A stretch of DNA of 64,000 bases from Sandaracinaceae bacterium. Its GTDB lineage: Bacteria > Myxococcota_A > Polyangia > Polyangiales > Houyiibacteriaceae. Positions within the stretch are counted from its first letter, which is position 1. Each line of letters opens with the position of its first letter. Shown here one piece after another: positions 53,939 through 62,956 of the stretch. Under the pieces are notes generated by a model. It was not told where the DNA came from. It ran no database searches and worked only from the letters and a program-made list of their open reading frames with translations. The translations under genes and the position numbers were made by a program. The stretch is from NCBI GenBank assembly GCA_016706685.1, contig JADJJE010000008.1, positions 62,001 to 126,000 on the forward strand, in the 5' to 3' direction.

Positions 53939-55180
53939 TCACCCCACGCGCTCGACGCGGAAGCCGGTGACGGCGTCCCCCATCGCGGCGCTCGTGGTTG
54001 GCGTGGCCTGGTAGCTCACGTCCGCGCTGAAGACCTTGGTGTAGAAGTCGGCGTCCAGCGTGGGCGCGTCCTCGATGCCCGCCAGGTAGACCAGCGTCAT
54101 GAGGCCCTCCACGCCGCCCTGCGCCAGGAACGACACGGGCCGCTCCGAGACGCCGTACATGGCGCGGTAGCCCACGCTCTCGTAGTCGTCGTGCAGCACG
54201 AACTCGGCGTCCGACTCCGACACGCTGACCACCTGCCAACGGCCCCAGCCGAAGGCGTTCAACACCGCCACCATGCCGTGCACCCAGTCCTCGCGCGAAG
54301 CGAGGCTCGGGCGAATGAGCGCGTTCCACTCGGTGGACTGCATGATGCCGCCGAACGTGTTGAACGCGCACACGCGGCCCGCTTCGACCAGCGTCTCGGA
54401 CGCGGCGGCCAAGCCCTCTTCACCGTACTCGCGGCTCAAGCGGTGCAGGAACTCGAACGAGATGCGGTTGTAGTAGTTGGCGAAGTGCCGCGTGAGGTGC
54501 ACCCCGAACGCGTCGATGGTGCCGTGCGCGTCGCCCACCAGCGGCAGCCCCGAGACGGCGCCGAGGATGCCGTCGTAGTCCACCGGCGTGGCTGGGATGG
54601 GGCGCGGCGCGTGGGTGGTCAGCGCTCCCACGCCTGGGCTCGCGTACAGCTCGTACCCGCCCGCAGCCGGCGTCAGCTCGAAGACACAGGCGGGCGCGTC
54701 GCACGCCATGCAGGCGCTGTGGGTCACCCTGAACGTTCCGTCGGGCAGGCCATGGATGGCCGCCAGTGCCCCCGCCAAGAAGCCGGAGGCAAAGAAGCAG
54801 ACCGGCGCCTTCGACACCCCCTGCTTCGCGCGGCAGCCCAGCGCGTAGTGCGAGTGCTCGGTGCTGAGCCGCCCGCCCTCTGGCCCCAGCCCCGCGAGCG
54901 CCAGCGTGCCGAAGCCTGCCCAGCGATAGAGCTCTTCGGCCACCCGAGCGCGCTCTGCCGTGCCGGCCACGCCGCCCTGCGCGAAGAGGCTCGTCAGCTG
55001 GGCGTGCGCCACGCTGGCCGCCGCTCCCACCAGCACGGGCTCGAAGTCACCGTAGGCCGCGTCGATGAGGGCCTGCTGGAGCGCCAGATTGTAGTGGTGG
55101 CAGTGGAAGATGAGCGGCTCGGCGCCCACGATGCAGCGCCGATGATCCACGTCCACGTCCACCTGAAAGGGCGTCGTCAT
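53939..55180 (-). CDS. double V4R (4-vinyl reductase)-like protein
   Basis: 413 residues. The first half contains HSHYALGCRAKQGVSKAPVCFFASGFLAGALAAIHGLPDGTFRVTHSACMACDAPACVFELTP, matching the V4R small-ligand domain, including the C-terminal Cys cluster (CMACDAPAC). The second half repeats the fold (CAFNTFGGIMQSTEWNALI, GWGRWQVVSVSESDAEFVLHDDYESVGYRAMYGVSERPVSFLAQGGVEGLMTLVYL) without the Cys. V4R domains bind hydrocarbons or hemes and occur in sensors such as DmpR. No HTH or output domain here. GGGAG precedes ATG 55180, which overlaps the upstream stop. Confidence 0.6.
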   Translation of the reverse strand: MTTPFQVDVDVDHRRCIVGAEPLIFHCHHYNLALQQALIDAAYGDFEPVLVGAAASVAHAQLTSLFAQGGVAGTAERARVAEELYRWAGFGTLALAGLGPEGGRLSTEHSHYALGCRAKQGVSKAPVCFFASGFLAGALAAIHGLPDGTFRVTHSACMACDAPACVFELTPAAGGYELYASPGVGALTTHAPRPIPATPVDYDGILGAVSGLPLVGDAHGTIDAFGVHLTRHFANYYNRISFEFLHRLSREYGEEGLAAASETLVEAGRVCAFNTFGGIMQSTEWNALIRPSLASREDWVHGMVAVLNAFGWGRWQVVSVSESDAEFVLHDDYESVGYRAMYGVSERPVSFLAQGGVEGLMTLVYLAGIEDAPTLDADFYTKVFSADVSYQATPTTSAAMGDAVTGFRVERVG

Positions 55181-55398
55181 ACTGGGCACTCCCGGCCAAC
55201 GGTCTCGCGGATGGCGGCGCGAACAGCGCTCAGGTACTCCCGCGACACGGCGGTCTCGGGGGTGACTTTATCGAGAATGATACGCTCGCGCACCGTGAGT
55301 GGTAGGACGATGACACGGATGCGCTTGAGGGTGGTGACGTCGCCATTTCGCCGCGCCCACTCGAGCATCCGGAACAGCGTGCCTTCTTCGGTGGTCAT
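55177..55398 (-). CDS. small hypothetical protein, first gene of V4R-like operon
   Basis: 73 residues: MTTEEGTLFRMLEWARRNGDV, then TLKRIRVIVLPLTVRERIILDKVTPETAVSREYLSAVRAAI. AGGAG lies nine bases before the ATG and the stop overlaps the next start by ATGA, both supporting a real gene. Mixed helix/strand, Arg-rich, no family recognised. Possibly a regulator or partner for the V4R-like protein. Upstream 55399-55480 holds the probable operon promoter. Confidence 0.5.
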   Translation of the reverse strand: MTTEEGTLFRMLEWARRNGDVTTLKRIRVIVLPLTVRERIILDKVTPETAVSREYLSAVRAAIRETVGRECPV

Positions 55399-55480
55399 CC
55401 TTCGGAGCTCCTTTCTATGAGGGACACAGTTCTTGGTCCTCACTGTATACGGAGCAGGTGGGGAGATCAGGCCGAAAATG

Positions 55481-56893
55481 TCAGACGCGCGTCTTCCGCC
55501 TCCACGGGTAAAACACTTCGCCAAGCTGGCGGGCGCTGCGCATGAGCTCGGCGTCGTCCAGCAGCAGCACCTGCAGGCTGACGGCGCCATGGTCGTGGGC
55601 GGTGGTCGTGGTGTGCGCCAAGATGACGTCCACGTTCTGGCGGAACGAGTCCAGCACACGCAGCCCCACCGCCGGCTTGGCCGAGCCTGCGCCACGCGCC
55701 GCGAGCGAGAACGTGGCCCACTCCACCTCGGGGTAGTCGCGCAGCACCTCGGTGAGCGCCGCCAGCAGGGCGTCGTCGGCAGGGCCGTTGAGCGCCCGGA
55801 TCTCGATGGGCTCCTCGGCCGGCGGGGGCGGGGTGGCGGGGGCCTCTGGCAGGGCTGGCTGCGGAGGCACCGAGGCCGCGTGGGCGCCGGCCGCCGGGAT
55901 CTCGGTGTCGGGACCCAGCGGATCGTCCAGGTCCAGCAGGGCTGCGGCCGGCCGCGAGGACATGCGCGGCCGCTCGGTGTCCACGTGGAAGTCGTCGAGC
56001 CCGGGCAGCTCGTCGAGCGGCCGGATGCTCACCTGGCTGGGGGGTGGCGCGCCCAGGTCCAGCACGTCCAGCGTGCCGAGGCCGGCGTTCAGATCCATGG
56101 CGGACGAGTCCTGACCCTGACGCGGACGCTGGCTGCTCCGCGCTACGGGAGGCGGTTGCGGCAGGTCCAGCTCGAGCGGACCATCGGGCGCCCACGAGCT
56201 GCGCCCCAGCTGCACCTCCACGGAGGGGGGTGGCCGCGACGAGCGCGCGAAGGACACCGTGGGGCGCCGCTGGGCGGGGCCACCGTCGTCGCGCGGCGGG
56301 GCGAAGGACGCACGGGTGACGCGCGCCGAGAGCTTGGGCGGCGTGGTGGCCGGCTCCACGGGCTGGCGCGTGATGCGCGGCGCCGGGATGGCAGGGCTCG
56401 ACTGGCGCTCGGCGTCGGGCCGCGTGGCCTCGAGGATGGACGACGAGATGCGCCCCACCCCGGCATACGGCCCGAAGGTGTCGCTGCGGTTCTGGGTGCT
56501 GACCAGCGGCTTCAGCTCTTCCCGCGTGGCCTCGAGCGCGTGCGGTGCCACGGCGTCGATGACCATGAAGGCCGCGCCCTCGTTGAGCGCGTAGTGCACC
56601 GCGCGGCGCGCGCCCACCTCCTCGGCCAGCACGGTGCGGTCCTGCCGGCGCCAGCCGAACACGTCGGCCGCGGCGTCCAGCTGCTCCTGCGAGGTGAACA
56701 CCGGCAGCGCCCAGTCCCCGTTTTCGTTCACCAGCGTGGCGAAACCATCGCTGCCATCCACCTTGCGGGGAACGTGCAGCGTGCGCTGCGACAACGCCAG
56801 AAGCGCATCGACCTTGGCCTGCCCCCCTGCACGTGCATGCAGCAGGAGCCGGACGAAGGCCGCGAGCGCATGGGTGGCGTTCGGGGTGCTCAT
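55481..56893 (-). CDS. SseB-like protein with long Pro-rich linker
   Basis: 470 residues. The N-terminal domain (AAFVRLLLHARAGGQAKVDALLALSQRTLHVPRK, LVNENGDWALPVFTSQEQLDAAADVFGW) matches the enhanced serine sensitivity protein SseB, and the C-terminus (LNGPADDALLAALTEVLRDYPEVEWATFSLAAR, SLQVLLLDDAELMRSARQLGEVFYPW) matches SseB_C. Between them lies about 230 residues of low-complexity Pro/Ser/Ala/Arg sequence with RPP and Asp-rich stretches. Such a split architecture is longer than standard SseB proteins. Function unclear; the disordered linker suggests a scaffold or substrate-binding role. Confidence 0.6.
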   Translation of the reverse strand: MSTPNATHALAAFVRLLLHARAGGQAKVDALLALSQRTLHVPRKVDGSDGFATLVNENGDWALPVFTSQEQLDAAADVFGWRRQDRTVLAEEVGARRAVHYALNEGAAFMVIDAVAPHALEATREELKPLVSTQNRSDTFGPYAGVGRISSSILEATRPDAERQSSPAIPAPRITRQPVEPATTPPKLSARVTRASFAPPRDDGGPAQRRPTVSFARSSRPPPSVEVQLGRSSWAPDGPLELDLPQPPPVARSSQRPRQGQDSSAMDLNAGLGTLDVLDLGAPPPSQVSIRPLDELPGLDDFHVDTERPRMSSRPAAALLDLDDPLGPDTEIPAAGAHAASVPPQPALPEAPATPPPPAEEPIEIRALNGPADDALLAALTEVLRDYPEVEWATFSLAARGAGSAKPAVGLRVLDSFRQNVDVILAHTTTTAHDHGAVSLQVLLLDDAELMRSARQLGEVFYPWRRKTRV

Positions 56894-56984
56894 CCCGAGA
56901 TTGTCTCGACTCCTGAAGACGACTGCAAATTCCCGGACTTGACAGCGGGGCCACGGCGGCTAGATTCGCGTCTCGCTCCGGCCC

Positions 56985-57057
56985 GCCCAGATAGCTCAGT
57001 TGGTAGAGCAGTGGATTGAAAATCCACGTGTCGACGGTTCGATTCCGCCTCTGGGCA
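56985..57057 (+). tRNA. tRNA-Phe (GAA)
   Basis: Acceptor GCCCAGA (56985-56991) pairs with TCTGGGC (57050-57056), discriminator A at 57057. D arm GCTC...GAGC with GTTGGTA loop, anticodon stem-loop GGATT-GAA-AATCC giving anticodon GAA, T arm GACGG-TTCGATT-CCGTC type (tcgacggttcgattccgcct). The 3' CCA is not encoded. 73 bases, all elements canonical. No integrase lies beside it, so this is not an obvious island junction. Confidence 0.95.
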
Positions 57058-57065
57058 CCTCAGAG

Positions 57066-57093
57066 ACCCCCTGAAAACAGGGGGTTTCGTCAT
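57066..57093 (+). terminator. rho-independent terminator after tRNA-Phe
   Basis: ACCCCCTG (57066-57073), AAAA loop, CAGGGGGT (57078-57085) then TTTCGTCATT. A strong eight-pair stem with short T tract. It is nine bases after the tRNA and can also serve the convergent esterase gene ending at 57111. Confidence 0.85.
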
Positions 57094-57110
57094 TTCTGGC
57101 GTCTGCCCAG

Positions 57111-58229
57111 CTACGGCGGGCGGCGGAACTGGACCGAACGCGCGAGCCCGCGGTAGCGCGCGGTGACCGTGGCGTGGCCGCGAAACGCGCGGGTCCACAC
57201 GCCGTCGCCAGCGAGCCGCGCCTGCACCGACTGAACGCGGAAGGTCACGTCTCGGTTCGGCAGCGTCCAGCTCTGCCCGTCGGGGCAGCGCGCGTCCACG
57301 GTCAGCGTGCCACGGTAGCCCGGGATGAACCGGCCCTGCGTGAGGCTCACGTCCAGAAGCGCGGCGGGGCAGCGCGGCCCGAAGCCGAAGCGCAGCGCCC
57401 GTCGCATGCGGCCCCCCACTTGCTGGGCGGCGTGTGGGCGGCCGGGGGCCTCGTGGTAGCCGAGGGCGCCGCCCAGCTCGAACCCGCGATCGATCAGCAC
57501 GTCGCGCAGCGCGCGAGCGTCCGAGACCATGGGCGGCACCGCAGCGCGAACGTCACTCTCGGCACCGCCCACGTCCACCCACCAGCGCCCCGGCAGCCGT
57601 GGGGCGTCCTGCACCGCACGCAACACGGCCTGCTCGTCGAACCAGAGGCTCGGAGAGTGCGCGAAAACCTGCGCGAAGCGCTGGGGGAACAGGAGACCAG
57701 CCCAGACCGCGGCGAGCCCGCCGTAGCTGAAGCCCAGGATGGCGCCCGCGTCACGGAGCGGGACGCGGAGTGCGACGGCGGGCAGCACCACGTCCACCAG
57801 GTACGCGGCGAACCCGCGCACGTTGGTGGGGTGGTCCGTGGGCGTGAACTCCTGCGAGCGAGCGACAGAGGGCACGGCGATGACCACGCACGGCTCCACG
57901 AGGCCTTCGTGAACGAGGGCCATCAGGTGCGTGTCCACCGCGAAGGTGGGTTCGAACGCCGACTGCCCGTCCATGACGAGGAGAAAGGGCCAGCCACCCT
58001 CCGGCGGTGCAACGCCGGTTGGGATGAGCAGCTGCACGTCACGAGGCGCGATCTCGGGTGCGGCGAGGCCCACGATGCGCTCGCGCGTCCAGTGCACCTC
58101 GGGGCGCGGGGGCCTCGGGGAGCGGACAGCGGACTGCTTGTCACCCGCGGCGTTGTCTGGCTGCACCTGCGAAGCCTCGCCGCACGCCACGACGGTCAAC
58201 AAAGCCATCCATCCGCCGGTCATGCGCAT
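57111..58229 (-). CDS. esterase/alpha-beta hydrolase of the enterochelin esterase type, lipoprotein
   Basis: 372 residues. Lipobox VVAC near residue 16, then an alpha/beta hydrolase domain: GVAPPEGGWPFLLVMDGQSAF, VVIAVPSVARSQEFTPTDH, nucleophile elbow ILGFSYGGLAAVWAGLLFPQ, and HEAPGRPHAAQQ with the catalytic His. This is the putative esterase (Fes/IroE-like, D-type) family, which hydrolyses ester bonds in siderophores or other exported compounds. A C-terminal extension of about 100 residues (RGTLTVDARCPDGQSWTL to LARSVQFRRPP) is a beta domain. Convergent with tRNA-Phe. Confidence 0.8.
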   Translation of the reverse strand: MRMTGGWMALLTVVACGEASQVQPDNAAGDKQSAVRSPRPPRPEVHWTRERIVGLAAPEIAPRDVQLLIPTGVAPPEGGWPFLLVMDGQSAFEPTFAVDTHLMALVHEGLVEPCVVIAVPSVARSQEFTPTDHPTNVRGFAAYLVDVVLPAVALRVPLRDAGAILGFSYGGLAAVWAGLLFPQRFAQVFAHSPSLWFDEQAVLRAVQDAPRLPGRWWVDVGGAESDVRAAVPPMVSDARALRDVLIDRGFELGGALGYHEAPGRPHAAQQVGGRMRRALRFGFGPRCPAALLDVSLTQGRFIPGYRGTLTVDARCPDGQSWTLPNRDVTFRVQSVQARLAGDGVWTRAFRGHATVTARYRGLARSVQFRRPP

Positions 58230-58316
58230 CCCGACCGTGTGACGCCATGGGCCACCAGAAGTTCCCGCGACGACTTCGACCGCCTTCCCAGGCGCGCCGA
58301 CCGCCGGAGACCGCTC

Positions 58317-58619
58317 TCACTCCGGCTTGCTGCCCAGCCCCGGAAGCACGAACACCGCCCCGCACCCGGGGCACTGGCGCATGCGGCGCATGCGGAGCCA
58401 CATGGTCACGCCGATGAGGCCGCCCGAGACGGCGCCGACGTAGCTCTGGCCCATGCCGAGACCACCCGAGAGCACACCGAGGATCAGCGTGGTCGCGAAG
58501 GCGATGGCCCAGATCCGCCAGTCCTTGAGCAGCGCCTTGACGGACTCGCCGTACGAGGGAGGTGGGAGGGCCGACACCTCGTGGGTGGCGCTGCACTTGG
58601 GGCAGTTGAGTGTCTCCAT
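58317..58619 (-). CDS. small zinc-ribbon membrane protein
   Basis: 100 residues. A Cys pair CPKC at residues 6-9 and CPGC near residue 83 would form a split zinc ribbon around two transmembrane helices (IWAIAFATTLILGVLSGGL and VGAVSGGLIGVTMWL). The ends are polar. ATG at 58619. Looks like the small double-zinc-ribbon membrane proteins with no known function. Between an esterase gene and a nuclease gene on the same strand. Confidence 0.6.
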   Translation of the reverse strand: METLNCPKCSATHEVSALPPPSYGESVKALLKDWRIWAIAFATTLILGVLSGGLGMGQSYVGAVSGGLIGVTMWLRMRRMRQCPGCGAVFVLPGLGSKPE

Positions 58620-58653
58620 GGGCGCGAGGATACCCACGTCGGGGGTGCCTGGA

Positions 58654-59808
58654 CTACGAACGGCGCCTCTTGGGCTTCGGCTCCGGCTGCAGCGGACCTG
58701 TCGACGCGAGTTCGTCTGGCGCCAGCTGGGCGTAGAGTTCGTGGAGCTTCTGCCGAAGCAGCTCCTTCGCAGGCAGCATGATCTGATATTCGGCCACGAG
58801 CGTTGGCGACGTGGTGCGGGCCAACGCGTACTCGACGACCTCGTCGTCTCTGCTCGCGCAGAGGAGCACGCCAATCGAGGGGCGCTCGTGGTCCTTCTTC
58901 ACGTCGCGATCGAGCGCCTCGACGTAGAAGCTGAGCTGGCCGAGGTCGGCGGGCTTGAACTTGTCGACCTTGAGCTCGAAGGCCACCAAGCACTGCAGCG
59001 CGCGATGGAAGAACAAGAGGTCGATCGCGAAGTCCTGGTTGCCGACTTGGACGGGGTATTCCGAGCCCACAAAGCAGAAGTCTCGCCCGAGCTCGGTGAT
59101 GAAGCGGCCGAGGTTGCGGAGCAGCGCGCCATGGAGGTCGGCCTCGGAGTGGTCGCAGTGCAGGGACAGGAACTCGAGGTTGTAGGCGTTCTTCAGCTCA
59201 TCGAGGGCCGTTGGGTGTGTTTGTGCCACCGCTGGTGACACTTTCTTGGTGCTCGGTGCGCTCCACAGAAGCGCACCAGACTGAATCTGTCGCTCGAGCT
59301 CGCGCTTGGGCCACCGCTCCTTGATGGCGGCGAGGACATAGAACTCGCGCTCCTCGACGCGTCGCGTTTGGCTCAGAATGATGATGTGATGGGTCCACGG
59401 CAATTGTGTCACCAGCGGTGACACTTTCTTGTGGTGCCGGTAGGCCTCGAAGAACTGCCGCATGCGAAAGAGGTTTCGCCGCGTGAAGCCACGCAAACCG
59501 GGGTAGCGGTGGGCAAGCGTCGCAGCCAACTCGTCAACGACGCCGTCGCCCCACTCGGCGTTGTCGATCTTCTCGTTGATGTACTCGCCCAGCTGCCAAT
59601 AGAGGCCCACGAGTTCGGTGTTGATAGCCTGGTAGGCGCGGCTGCGTGCGGCCTCGATCAGCGTCAGCACCTCGGCGAACCGAGCGTCGCTGTCGTCGGG
59701 CGCGGAGACGATCCTGTTCGCCTTTGCTGGCGTTTGTCTCACCACCGCCGAGACTTTCTTGGACCGCGCCTTCGCGGGCTTCTTGCGGGGCTGTTTCGCC
59801 GTGGCCAT
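58654..59808 (-). CDS. YhcG/DUF1016 family PD-(D/E)XK nuclease, second copy
   Basis: 384 residues. N-terminal domain INTELVGLYWQLGEYINEKI, RYPGLRGFTRRNLFRMRQFFEAYR, ELPWTHH-type TQLPWTHHIIILSQTRRVEEREFYV; nuclease domain YNLEFLSL and FAIDLLFFHRALQCLVAFELKVDKFKPADLGQLSFYVEALDRDVKKDHERPSIGVLLCASRDD with D...ExK residues. It is intact, unlike the copy at 16685, and belongs to a different subgroup. Members are often near restriction or defence genes; here sbcCD lies upstream on the same strand. Contains three intragenic palindromes encoding KKVSxxVxQ. Confidence 0.83.
   Translation of the reverse strand: MATAKQPRKKPAKARSKKVSAVVRQTPAKANRIVSAPDDSDARFAEVLTLIEAARSRAYQAINTELVGLYWQLGEYINEKIDNAEWGDGVVDELAATLAHRYPGLRGFTRRNLFRMRQFFEAYRHHKKVSPLVTQLPWTHHIIILSQTRRVEEREFYVLAAIKERWPKRELERQIQSGALLWSAPSTKKVSPAVAQTHPTALDELKNAYNLEFLSLHCDHSEADLHGALLRNLGRFITELGRDFCFVGSEYPVQVGNQDFAIDLLFFHRALQCLVAFELKVDKFKPADLGQLSFYVEALDRDVKKDHERPSIGVLLCASRDDEVVEYALARTTSPTLVAEYQIMLPAKELLRQKLHELYAQLAPDELASTGPLQPEPKPKRRRS
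59223..59754. repeat. three intragenic palindromic repeats in YhcG-family gene
   Basis: GTGCCACC-GCT-GGTGACAC (59223-59241, one mismatch), GTGTCACC-AGC-GGTGACAC (59406-59424, perfect) and GTCTC-N9-GAGAC (59736-59754). All three are followed on the plus strand by TTTCTTG and encode KKVSxxVxQ on the minus strand, at three distant positions in the protein. The repeats share more DNA than the peptide alone requires. Confidence 0.75.
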
Positions 59809-59893
59809 GCGGACGACCCTGCCCCAGAACCCAGGACGAAGCCAAGGAAGTCGCGGGCGTTTCTTGCAGGGTTGCGCAAGCGCCCTCGCAGCC

Positions 59894-62800
59894 TCACCCC
59901 GGCACACGGAACCGCGCGCTGCTCCCGTTCACTCCCTTGCTCACCTCCAGCAGCACGTCCACGCGCTCGCGCAGCTCGGGCACGTGCGAGATGATGCCCA
60001 CCATGCGGCCGGTGGACTGGAGGCGCAGCAGGGTCTCGATGACCAGGTCGAGGGTCTCGGGGTCGAGGCTGCCGAAGCCCTCGTCGATGAAGACGGTCTC
60101 GATGGGCACGCCGCCGAAGTGGGCGCGCACCACGTCGGCCAGGCCGAGCGCGAGGGCCAGCGCCGCCAGGAAGCCCTCGCCGCCGCTGAGGGTGGTGGAG
60201 GCGCGCGCCTCGCCGGTGTAGTGGTCGTGCACGTCCAGGTCCAGGCCCTGGGCGCGGCGCGCGTCGCCGCCGGCCGCGCGGCGCACCAGCTCGTAGCGGC
60301 CTTGGCTGGTGAGCTGGAGGTGCTGGTTGGCCTGCGTGAGGACCTCTTCCAGGAACGCCGCCAGCACGAAGCGGTGCAGGTTCATCTTGGCGGAGTTGTT
60401 GCCACTCGCCACGGCGCTCAGGTGCGCCACGGCGCGGTGCTCGGCTTCTTGGGCCTGGGACTCCGCGAGAGCGCGCTCGAGCTCTTGCACCAGCTCGCGG
60501 CCACGGCGGGCGCTGCTCTTCACGTTGGCCTGGTGCTTGGTGGCCGCTTCGTTCGCGGCGGTGGCCGCGGTGGCCGCCTGCTCGAGCGCGGTGAGGTCGG
60601 GTGGAACGCGCCCCGTGAGGGCCTCGAGGTGCGTGGCGATGCGCGCGGCCAGCGCGAGGCGCTGGTGGGCGTGCTGCTCCACGCTGGCTTCCAGCCGCGC
60701 CGTGTCCGCCGCGGGCAGGCGCGCGGCGGTGAACGTGGCCTCGTCTGGGAAGCTGCTGGCGGCGAGCTGGGCTGCCCACGCGGTGGCCGCTTGGTCACGG
60801 TGAGCGGTGGCGGTCTCGCGCTCTTGGGCCGCTGCGGCGGCGGCGCTAGTGGCCGCCGCGTGGGCCTGCTGGGCCTTGGCCAGCTGGGCGCTGGCGTGCT
60901 CGTGCGCGGCTTCGGCAGCCGCGATGTCTGACTTCAACGTGGCCGCGCGCGCCGCCGAGGCGTCCACGTCGGCGGGCTCGCCGCCCAGCGCTGCGAGGGC
61001 GAGCGCCTCTTCGCGCTTGGCCGCATCGTGATGCGCCGTGGCGTGTGCGTGTGCGTCGCGTGCGACGGTGAGCGCAGCCCCGGCGGCGCTCAGGCTGGCT
61101 TCCAGCGTGGCGTGCTGCGCATCGAGCGCGGTCTTGGTGTCCACGCGGGCCTTGGCCTCGGTGAGCGTGGCGCTGGCCAGGGTCACGCTCTGCTCCACCT
61201 GCCCGAGGGTCTCGGTGCCGAGCGGCTCGCGCTGCGCGTGCAGCTCGCTGCGCTTGGCGTCGCGCTTGGCCTCGGCCGCAGCCGCGCGTGTGGCCGCGCC
61301 CGCGTGCGCCTCTCGAGCCTTCACCGCGCTGCGCTCGGCCGCCGCGTGGGCCACCTCGGTGGGGGTGGACGCAAGGGTCTCCGCAGGCGCCGGGTGCTCG
61401 GCCGAGCCACACACGGGGCAGGGCTCGCCCTCGCGCAGCGCACGCGCCAGCACCGCCGCGTGGCCCGCGTGCATGGCGGCCTCGATGGCGCGCAGCGCGG
61501 CGCTCGCGTCATCGAGGGCGGCGGCAGCTTCGTGCTGTTGCTGCTGCGCGTTTGTGAGCTCGCCTTCCAGCACGTCGAGCTCGGCCGCGAGGCGCGCCAC
61601 GTGGCGATGCAGCGCGAGGCGCCCCGTGGCCACGGCGAGATCGGCTTCCGCGCGCGCCAGCTGTGCTGCGGCCTCCGCCACCAGCACGCGCTGCGCGCCC
61701 AGCGCATCGAGGTCCTGCGTCATCGCCTGGTGCGCGCGCTCTCTCTCGGCACAAGCCTCCTGCGCACCGGTGCTCGCCACCTCGGCCGCTTCACGGGCCT
61801 TCCGGCGCGTGGCCCAGTCGCGCCCCGCCTGCGCCCGCGCCTCGGCGGCAGCCCGCTCGGCCTCACGCTCGGCGCGCAGCTGGTGCTGGGCGGCTGCCTC
61901 CCGCGCCGCCTCGGCCGCCTGCTGCTGCCGCGCGCCCACCTCGCGAAGCGCGTCTTGCGCCTGCGCCTCGGCCTCGGCGCGAACGCCAAGCTGCTCCGCC
62001 GCCCGCCGCGCGGCATCGAACACCGGCGCAATGGCCTCGGCCGCCCTGGCCTGCCCGAGCTTCACGCGCTCGTGCTGCACCGCCGGTTCACGCGCCTCGA
62101 GCTCCGCCTCCTGCGCACGCTCCGAGCGCAATGCCTCGAAGCGCTGCGCCAGCTGCCGCCCGTCCGCCAGGTGCGTCACAGCCTCCTGCGCGCGCTGGCC
62201 CGCCTCCTGCGCCTCGCGCGTGAGGTGCGGCAGGGCCCGCTCGTGGCCCTCCACCTTGGCCACCAGCACATCGACCGACGTCTCACCCTGGCTCGCGAGG
62301 AGCCCCGCGCGGCGCTGCTCGGCATCGCGGATCACGGAGCCCAGCTTCTTGGCCCGCAGCGCCAGCGCCTCTTCCACGCGCTTGAACGCCACGGTGTCGA
62401 ACAGCTTCTCCAGCAGCTTCTCGCGCGCCTGGCTGTCAGCCGACAGCAGCTGGCGAAAGTCCCCCTGCGGCAGCACCACCACGCGCCGGAACTGCGCCGC
62501 CTCGAGCTTCACCAGGCCCAGCACGCGCGCGTCCACCTCGCGCACCTTGCGCTCGGCCAGCACCTCGGCCACCAGCGCGCCCGGCGCGTCACTGGCCAGC
62601 CGCCAGAGCGTGGCGCTCGCGGCCTGCTCCACGTAGCCCTCGCCACGCAGCTTCGCGCGCTGCTGCGCGGGCGTGCGCTCGATGCGGTAGGTGTGCTCGC
62701 CCACGCGGAAGTCGAGGCGCAGGGTGGTGGCCACCTTCGGGTCTGCGTGGTCGCTGCGCAGCTGCTGCACCGTGCGCTCGCCACCGGACGACTCGCCATA

Positions 62801-62956
62801 GAGCGCGGCGCACAGCCCGTCCAAGATGGCGCTCTTGCCGGAGCCCGTCTCGCCGCAGATCAAGAAGAGCTGCGCCGCGCCCAGCTCGCGGAAGTCGATG
62901 ACCTGCGTGCCGGCAAACGGCCCGAAGGCGGTCATCTCGAGGCACAGCGGCCTCAC
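59894..62956 (-). CDS. sbcC: SbcC-like exonuclease subunit (SMC-type ATPase)
   Basis: 1020 residues. ATPase partner of SbcD in the SbcCD (Rad50-Mre11) complex that opens DNA hairpins and protein-blocked ends. Walker A GETGSGKSAILDGL near residue 38; Q-loop VVVLPQGDFRQLL near residue 160; a long Ala/Glu/Arg coiled coil; zinc hook CPVC near residue 512; signature TTLSGGEGFLAALALALGLAD near residue 920; Walker B ETVFIDEGFGSLD near residue 960. GTG start overlaps the sbcD stop. The C-terminal end is normal. Long inverted repeats such as copy B of the MITE-like element are the kind of substrate it processes. Confidence 0.92.
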   Translation of the reverse strand: MRPLCLEMTAFGPFAGTQVIDFRELGAAQLFLICGETGSGKSAILDGLCAALYGESSGGERTVQQLRSDHADPKVATTLRLDFRVGEHTYRIERTPAQQRAKLRGEGYVEQAASATLWRLASDAPGALVAEVLAERKVREVDARVLGLVKLEAAQFRRVVVLPQGDFRQLLSADSQAREKLLEKLFDTVAFKRVEEALALRAKKLGSVIRDAEQRRAGLLASQGETSVDVLVAKVEGHERALPHLTREAQEAGQRAQEAVTHLADGRQLAQRFEALRSERAQEAELEAREPAVQHERVKLGQARAAEAIAPVFDAARRAAEQLGVRAEAEAQAQDALREVGARQQQAAEAAREAAAQHQLRAEREAERAAAEARAQAGRDWATRRKAREAAEVASTGAQEACAERERAHQAMTQDLDALGAQRVLVAEAAAQLARAEADLAVATGRLALHRHVARLAAELDVLEGELTNAQQQQHEAAAALDDASAALRAIEAAMHAGHAAVLARALREGEPCPVCGSAEHPAPAETLASTPTEVAHAAAERSAVKAREAHAGAATRAAAAEAKRDAKRSELHAQREPLGTETLGQVEQSVTLASATLTEAKARVDTKTALDAQHATLEASLSAAGAALTVARDAHAHATAHHDAAKREEALALAALGGEPADVDASAARAATLKSDIAAAEAAHEHASAQLAKAQQAHAAATSAAAAAAQERETATAHRDQAATAWAAQLAASSFPDEATFTAARLPAADTARLEASVEQHAHQRLALAARIATHLEALTGRVPPDLTALEQAATAATAANEAATKHQANVKSSARRGRELVQELERALAESQAQEAEHRAVAHLSAVASGNNSAKMNLHRFVLAAFLEEVLTQANQHLQLTSQGRYELVRRAAGGDARRAQGLDLDVHDHYTGEARASTTLSGGEGFLAALALALGLADVVRAHFGGVPIETVFIDEGFGSLDPETLDLVIETLLRLQSTGRMVGIISHVPELRERVDVLLEVSKGVNGSSARFRVPG

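Noticed and set aside
56985..57057. tRNA-Phe as an integration site for a genomic island
   Set aside because: No integrase, no repeated tRNA 3' end and no change in gene style on either side.
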